Under the pieces are notes generated by a model. It was not told the origin of the DNA. It saw only the letters and a program-made list of their open reading frames with translations, and did not search any database. A stretch of DNA of 64,000 bases from CAIXSC01 sp046349915. GTDB taxonomy: Bacteria; Planctomycetota; Planctomycetia; Pirellulales; Pirellulaceae. The stretch is taken from contig JAXMBL010000003.1 in the NCBI GenBank assembly GCA_046349915.1, forward strand, positions 1,612,001-1,676,000, given 5' to 3'. Below are positions 59,655-64,000 of this stretch, piece after piece (position 1 is the first letter of the stretch; every line of letters begins with the position of its first letter). The translations under genes and the position numbers were made by a program.

Positions 59655-61622
59655 TTAGCTTGTCTTCTTCCCCTTCGGAGCGGGGCGTGCTTTAACTCCC
59701 GGTTTCTTGACCCAGGCCTCGGCGACTTGTTCGGGGCTGCCGCCGAAAGACTCGGAGAACGCCTTGTCGAAGGCGATCCCCTGCTTGAGCTGATCGATGA
59801 GCTTGGGGAATCGTTTTCCGTCGTTCATCAAGTAGTTCACGTAGCTGTAGTTCACGATGTCATTCACTTCGGGCGCCAGTTTTCCATTCACCCCGTCGCC
59901 GGGACTGGCCATGGTCGCCATTGCTGACAGGACTTGGTCATTCCAAGCGACCACTCGCGAGTCGCTGGGATCGAGTCGAGCGGCGGTGGAGCGAGCGGCG
60001 CCTTCCGCGAACCAGCGCGGAGTCTTGCCGAGGCTTGCGACGTAGGCGCCAGCCAACTGTTGAGCGATCAGCAATTCCAGGGAGTAGTCGTTATTGCGTG
60101 CTGGCACAAGCGCCCCGTAGGCGTCGACGGTGTTGAAGGTCCAATGACCACGCCATTCCTTGGGAATTTGACGTTGCTCGACCATCTGACCGAATTCGCT
60201 GTAGTCGTATCGTTCACTGAAGACAAACAGGGTCATGCGGCCCTTGATGAGAGGTTGGTCCGAAGGCGCCTTAAAGACGGCGGCCACCTTCGGCGCCATC
60301 GCCTCGGCACGTTCTCCGATGTCCGCGAGGGTCGCTTCGCCGACATTGCCCAACACCAGGAAGTTCGTCGACTCAAAACGAGCAGGTTGATTCCCGGGCA
60401 TTCCGAGTCGCCAGTTGTCTGCCGCTAGTTTGGCTCGATCTTCGCTCAACTGAGCGTGGGTTGCTCCCTTCGCTCGGGCCAAGGCCGCCACTTGGGACAC
60501 ATTTTGCCCAGGGTCGCCGCCGTCGAACTTCGCACCCTCGAGAATCCACTTTTCGATCTTGGCCATGACGTCCGTCGAAAGTGGATCCCGGCCGACCGGC
60601 ATTCTTTGTCCGCCGCCAGTCCCTTTGAGTTTCTTGATGATCAGGCTTTCCTCGGGCTTGCCGGGCACAATCGGAGGGCCGCCATCTCCTCCCTTCAGTA
60701 AGCCGGTGAAGTTGATCAGGCTGAAATTCTCTCGCGGTCGCATCGTGCCGTGGCAGTTCGTGCAGTTCGCCGCCAATACCGGGGCGATATCGCGAGCAAA
60801 ACTGATCGTTTCCTTGCCGGTCGCCTCCATGACCTGCAGCATCGGTCCGGTATCCGGTTTCGCGTTGGGGTTCAGGCTAGCCAAGCTATCTTGCGGGCTC
60901 TTACCGTCGTATTTGGCTCCATCCGCAATCCACTTCTTTAGCGTCGCCAACTCCTCCGCACTCACCTTCAAGCCGCCTCGCGGCATGTCGCCGCTCTCGA
61001 TGACTTCAATCAGACGGCTACCCACAGGGTCTCCTGGAAAGACGACTTTCCCGGCGGGAGGACCTTTCATGAGGTTCTCGAAACTCGAGATGCTGAACAT
61101 GCCGCGAGCATTGTTCACGTGACAGTTACCGCACTTTCCCACCAAAATCGGCACGATATGGGTCGAGAAACTGAGTGCGCCCGTGGGGACGCCGCCGGGC
61201 TTCCCTGCCTCAGGTTTCGACTCGGCGGCCATTTCGCTGGGCTTCTTCAGCATCGGCAGCGTCGCACCTTCCAACTCCAGCACCGCATGGGCTCTTTCGA
61301 GTTTCGCGTGGAGCGGTTCGAGAAATGGGATGAGCGACTTATCCGAGGCGACCAACTTCTCGACCTTGGCCTGCACCTCTTTCACCACCTCCACGGACTC
61401 GGAGATTTTACCTTGTTTGTAGAGATTCCCGGCCTTCGTTAAGGAGACGCTCAATGCGGAGATTTCTTCGCGTTGAGCAGGCGTTGGAGCCGCTGAGGCC
61501 GCCGCTGCGATGCCTAATGCCAGCCAAACCGCCAGCATCAAGCGGCTGGGGTTTGTTAGCTGAGCTGCCGACTTTGCCAAACGCCGAATGCTATCCCTGA
61601 TCACCAGAAGAGTCCCGCTCAT
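59655..61622 (-). CDS. di-haem c-type cytochrome fused to a degenerate peptidase-like domain
   Basis: A 655-residue exported protein with a signal segment (about 28-44, ending A-A-A-S-A-A). Two Planctomycetes-type cytochrome domains carry C-G-N-C-H (164-168) and C-T-N-C-H (287-291), each followed by a Met-containing haem-ligand loop (D-M-P-R-G-G and R-M-P-V-G-R). The C-terminal 260 residues resemble a peptidase-MA/DUF1570-like fold: P-R-W-F-A-E-G-A-A is kept, but where H-E-x-x-H is expected the sequence reads A-Q-Q-L-A-G, so the zinc site is lost. ATG 61622 was taken; an upstream in-frame ATG at 61658 is possible. It probably carries electrons in the periplasm. Confidence 0.85.
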   Translation of the reverse strand: MSGTLLVIRDSIRRLAKSAAQLTNPSRLMLAVWLALGIAAAASAAPTPAQREEISALSVSLTKAGNLYKQGKISESVEVVKEVQAKVEKLVASDKSLIPFLEPLHAKLERAHAVLELEGATLPMLKKPSEMAAESKPEAGKPGGVPTGALSFSTHIVPILVGKCGNCHVNNARGMFSISSFENLMKGPPAGKVVFPGDPVGSRLIEVIESGDMPRGGLKVSAEELATLKKWIADGAKYDGKSPQDSLASLNPNAKPDTGPMLQVMEATGKETISFARDIAPVLAANCTNCHGTMRPRENFSLINFTGLLKGGDGGPPIVPGKPEESLIIKKLKGTGGGQRMPVGRDPLSTDVMAKIEKWILEGAKFDGGDPGQNVSQVAALARAKGATHAQLSEDRAKLAADNWRLGMPGNQPARFESTNFLVLGNVGEATLADIGERAEAMAPKVAAVFKAPSDQPLIKGRMTLFVFSERYDYSEFGQMVEQRQIPKEWRGHWTFNTVDAYGALVPARNNDYSLELLIAQQLAGAYVASLGKTPRWFAEGAARSTAARLDPSDSRVVAWNDQVLSAMATMASPGDGVNGKLAPEVNDIVNYSYVNYLMNDGKRFPKLIDQLKQGIAFDKAFSESFGGSPEQVAEAWVKKPGVKARPAPKGKKTS

Positions 61623-61744
61623 GTCCCCCGTCTCCCCGTACGACGACTCGGCATCCAAAAGCTCGGCGAGGATGCTCCGCCTAGCCTGGCTTTCCCCTTA
61701 CACGCAAGCCAAGCAACACGACCGCGGGACAGAGTATAGGCCAA

Positions 61745-61768
61745 GATTCGCTTCGTTCCTAGCGAATC
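61745..61768 (-). other. 8-bp hairpin downstream of cysE
   Basis: GATTCGCT (61745-61752) pairs perfectly with AGCGAATC (61761-61768). It lies 55-78 bases after the cysE stop on the minus strand. No T run follows, so this is a weak terminator candidate. Confidence 0.35.
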
Positions 61769-61822
61769 GCTCTCTCTCAGGCTGCCGCAACCAGTGGAGT
61801 TTGGGCCATTTTCCAGAAACGT

Positions 61823-62791
61823 CTAGATCTGGTAATTGACCTCGGGGAGTAACTCGTCGGGCGTTTCGCTGCGAATTCGCAGTTTGGGTTTCTCCATTAC
61901 GACTGTCGTGTGGGGATCGACGCTGTGAGTCAGCCACACGCTTGATCCCACCACGGAATCGTGCCCAACGATTGTTCGACCGCCCAGTATCGTGGCGTTG
62001 GCATAAATCACCACGCGGTCCTCGATGGTCGGATGCCGCTTCGAATCGCGAATCAGGTTGCCATTTGCGTCCGTGGGAAAACTCAACGCTCCTAAAGTCA
62101 CTCCCTGATAGATCTTCACGTGATTGCCGATGACGCACGTCTGGCCGATCACGACGCCCGTGCCGTGGTCGATGAAGAAATGATGTCCAACCTGAGCTCC
62201 AGGGTGAATGTCGATTCCCGTCTGTCGATGAGCATACTCCGTCATCATGCGGGGAATGAAAGGGACTCCCAGACGATACAGCTCATGCGCGAGGCGATAG
62301 ATGGTGATGGCCTCCAAGCCCGGATAGCAGAAGATCACCTCATCGGGACTCTTGCACGCAGGATCGCCCTCGTACGCGGCCGCCACATCGGTCGCCAGCA
62401 TGCGCCGTAGGTCGGGAATCGTCTCCAGGAACGTGATGGCCATTTCCTGGCCTTTCGCCTCGTAGTCGACCGGCTCGTCGCATCCCTGCGATTCCCCTTT
62501 CACGCGACTCTCGTGATGGAGAGCTCGGGCAATTTGTCGAGTGAGCGTATCGTGCAGGCCATCGATCAAATCGCCCACGTGGTAAGTCACGTTACCGATG
62601 TGCAGCCCCTCTCGACGTCGGTAACCCGGAAAGATGATCTCAGTCAAATCCTGGATCGCCCCGATCACCTCTTCGTACCGGGGGAGCGGGCAATGTCCCA
62701 GGTGATTGATGGTTTTGATCTGCCGATAAGTTTCGACGATTCGGTTGGTGAGTTCGGGAAGCTGTTCCTTGCGGCGCACATCGGATGCCAT
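61823..62791 (-). CDS. cysE: serine O-acetyltransferase
   Basis: CysE makes O-acetylserine from serine and acetyl-CoA for cysteine synthesis. The 322-residue protein has a helical N-terminal half and a hexapeptide-repeat left-handed beta helix: I-D-I-H-P-G-A-Q-V-G, F-F-I-D-H-G-T-G-V-V-I-G (catalytic Asp-His), V-K-I-Y-Q-G-V-T-L-G-A and H-P-T-I-E-D-R-V-V-I-Y. This long N-terminus matches the EpsC/plant-like SAT subgroup. The C-terminal tail, with which cysteine synthase interacts, ends N-Y-Q-I, and the terminal Ile fits that contact. The next gene on this strand (EF-G-like) lies 338 bp upstream. Confidence 0.93.
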   Translation of the reverse strand: MASDVRRKEQLPELTNRIVETYRQIKTINHLGHCPLPRYEEVIGAIQDLTEIIFPGYRRREGLHIGNVTYHVGDLIDGLHDTLTRQIARALHHESRVKGESQGCDEPVDYEAKGQEMAITFLETIPDLRRMLATDVAAAYEGDPACKSPDEVIFCYPGLEAITIYRLAHELYRLGVPFIPRMMTEYAHRQTGIDIHPGAQVGHHFFIDHGTGVVIGQTCVIGNHVKIYQGVTLGALSFPTDANGNLIRDSKRHPTIEDRVVIYANATILGGRTIVGHDSVVGSSVWLTHSVDPHTTVVMEKPKLRIRSETPDELLPEVNYQI

Positions 62792-63129
62792 GGCGGTGAT
62801 ACTCGATAAAGCCCGTGGGTCGAGTCGCGTTGGAGCGGCTTGACGAACGAACGGGACGAGGGAAAAGAAGCAGGGGAAGCAAAACCAGCAAGGTCCAAGG
62901 CAAACGAACCTCGCGACAGACGAGACCGGCCTACGCCGGCCTCGTACACGCCCCCATCAGCTCGCCACCTGCATGCGGCAGATCCATACAGCCCCTCCGG
63001 TGTTAAACCAGGCAGGATACGCTTAGTTTGCCACTTGGCGCATCCTAGACAGCGCAGTCACAACCATCAAGCAGCCTCAACCGCTTGGAGGGATTCTTCG
63101 GATCGTAGGCGACTGGGAATTGAGTCGAA
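62792..63129. other. 338-bp intergenic region with one hairpin
   Basis: Between cysE and the EF-G-like gene. It holds a hairpin at 62920-62945: ACGAG/CTCGT plus CCGGC/GCCGG with one A-C mismatch and a CTAC loop. No gene or promoter is convincing. On the minus strand it would follow the EF-G-like gene, but no T run is next to it. Confidence 0.55.
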
Positions 63130-64000
63130 CTATTCCTCCTCTTCCTCCTGCAGCTTCGCTTTGGATATCAGCTCTTGCTGGACGTTGGCGGGCATTACGT
63201 CGTAATGACTGAATTCCATCGTGAAACTCCCCTGCCCTCCCGTCATGCTCGACAGCGTCCTCGCATAGTTCGTCACCTCGCGCAACGGGGCCTCGGCCTG
63301 CACGATCTGAAACCCGCCTCCGGCCGCATCCGCCCCTTGCACTCTTCCATTACGACTCGACATGTCGCTGTACACATCCCCCATGTTGGCTTCGGGAACC
63401 GTGATCTGCAGCTTCACGACCGGCTCCAAGAGCGCGGGTCGAGCTTGTTGGAAGACATTGCGGAAGCACATGGAACCCGCCGTCTTGAACGCCGCTTCCG
63501 AGCTATCGACGTCGTGGTACTTGCCGAAGTGGACTTCGACGCAGACGTTTTGCACCTGATAGCCGGCAATCACTCCCCGGGCCATGCGTTCCTTGAAGCC
63601 CTTTTCAATGGCGGGCAGGAAATTCGTCGGAATCGAACCGCCGACCACGGAATTGACCCAGACGAAGTTGTTCTCCGCGTCGTAGTGGTATTCCTTCATC
63701 GAAGGGAACCGTTCCTTCGAGCAAAACTCGGCGGGGTCCGCGCCGCGCGGCAGCGGCAGCATGCGAATATGCACTTCGCCAAACTGCCCTCGACCGCCGG
63801 TCTGCTTCTTGTGTCGATAGCTTCCTTCCGCCAGCGTTTGGATCGTTTCGCGAAACGGAATCTTGGGTGGTTTGGTTTCGATGTCCAGCTTCTCGCGCCG
63901 ATGCAATCGCTCGCGAATAATCGCCAGATGCAGCTCGCTCATCCCCATCACTACCATTTCGTGCGTTTGCGGATCGCGATCCACCTTGAAGGTAGGATCT
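63130..64000 (-). CDS. fusA: elongation factor G-like protein, C-terminal part
   Basis: Only the C-terminal 289 residues or so are in the window; the gene runs beyond 64000. Visible motifs are M-G-M-S-E-L-H-L-A-I-I-R-E-R-L-H, then G-G-S-I-P-T-N-F-L-P-A-I-E-K-G-F-K-E and A-R-P-A-L-L-E-P-V-V-K-L-Q-I-T-V-P, which are EF-G domains III-V. E-P-V-x-x-x-x-I-x-V-P-E precedes domain V, whose loop is visible. The protein ends in a run of five Glu residues, unusual for canonical EF-G. It is closer to the EF-G2-like paralogues than to translational FusA, judged by divergence, so activity is unsure. Confidence 0.85.
   Translation of the reverse strand, partial: DPTFKVDRDPQTHEMVVMGMSELHLAIIRERLHRREKLDIETKPPKIPFRETIQTLAEGSYRHKKQTGGRGQFGEVHIRMLPLPRGADPAEFCSKERFPSMKEYHYDAENNFVWVNSVVGGSIPTNFLPAIEKGFKERMARGVIAGYQVQNVCVEVHFGKYHDVDSSEAAFKTAGSMCFRNVFQQARPALLEPVVKLQITVPEANMGDVYSDMSSRNGRVQGADAAGGGFQIVQAEAPLREVTNYARTLSSMTGGQGSFTMEFSHYDVMPANVQQELISKAKLQEEEEE

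Noticed and set aside
1..64000. Transposases, prophages or toxin-antitoxin pairs
   Set aside because: None was found on reading both strands.

Overview
The window is a moderately GC-rich, gene-dense bacterial chromosome segment that looks planctomycetal (Pirellula-like). Signs of this are three Ser/Thr kinases, a Planctomycetes-style c-type cytochrome fused to a peptidase-like domain, a TPR protein with two RNA polymerase alpha-CTD-like modules, a SecD-SecF fusion, many lipoproteins and single-pass membrane proteins of no known family, and an EF-P system with its own beta-lysylation enzymes. LPS-type genes (kdsA, a GT9 heptosyltransferase) point to a Gram-negative outer membrane. The lineage call is inferred from gene content; there is no rRNA gene in the window.

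Layout. 1-4.4 kb: end of asd, truA, a GT4 glycosyltransferase, a kinase and accA on the plus strand. 4.6-7.8 kb: a minus-strand run (two unknown membrane or exported proteins, dtd, cvpA). 8.0-11.4 kb: a plus-strand run of three envelope proteins, two of them paralogues and the third carrying a DUF11-like domain. 11.4-12.5 kb: a GT9 glycosyltransferase on the minus strand. 12.8-18.1 kb: an exported esterase translationally coupled to a large zinc-ribbon/kinase/multi-TM protein. 18.4-26.8 kb: aminotransferases, a minus-strand run of a PaaK-like ligase, an unknown protein and two zinc-ribbon membrane paralogues, an MFS transporter and a DUF971 protein. 26.8-28.2 kb: a tandem array of 215-bp units that begins inside the DUF971 gene. 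28.2-33.9 kb: a Gld-like ABC system (ATPase, permease-GldG fusion, DUF4340 protein). 34.2-36.8 kb: epmB divergent from efp-epmA. 37.0-42.1 kb: an orphan CoA-transferase subunit, an MFS transporter, a transglutaminase/TPR-like lipoprotein and kdsA. 42.3-49.8 kb: tRNA-Thr(CGT), the alpha-CTD/TPR protein, tgt, yajC, a secDF fusion and a small membrane protein behind a strong hairpin. 49.9-64 kb: a degenerate alpha/beta hydrolase, a vWA protein, a redox trio (glutaredoxin-like, ThiO-like, flavoprotein), a kinase, a zincin-like protein, the cytochrome fusion, cysE and the end of an EF-G-like gene.

Most genes are housekeeping or common planctomycete functions. No prophage, transposase, CRISPR array or toxin-antitoxin system was seen. 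The least explained parts are the 215-bp structured array, the palindromes lying between convergent genes, the hairpin over the 49201 start codon, the three-gene envelope operon, the PaaK/zinc-ribbon operon, the TLA-repeat linker of the large kinase and the K/P/A-repeat insertion in SecF. Start codons were often moved downstream of the longest reading frame to match family N-termini; those choices are stated in each entry.
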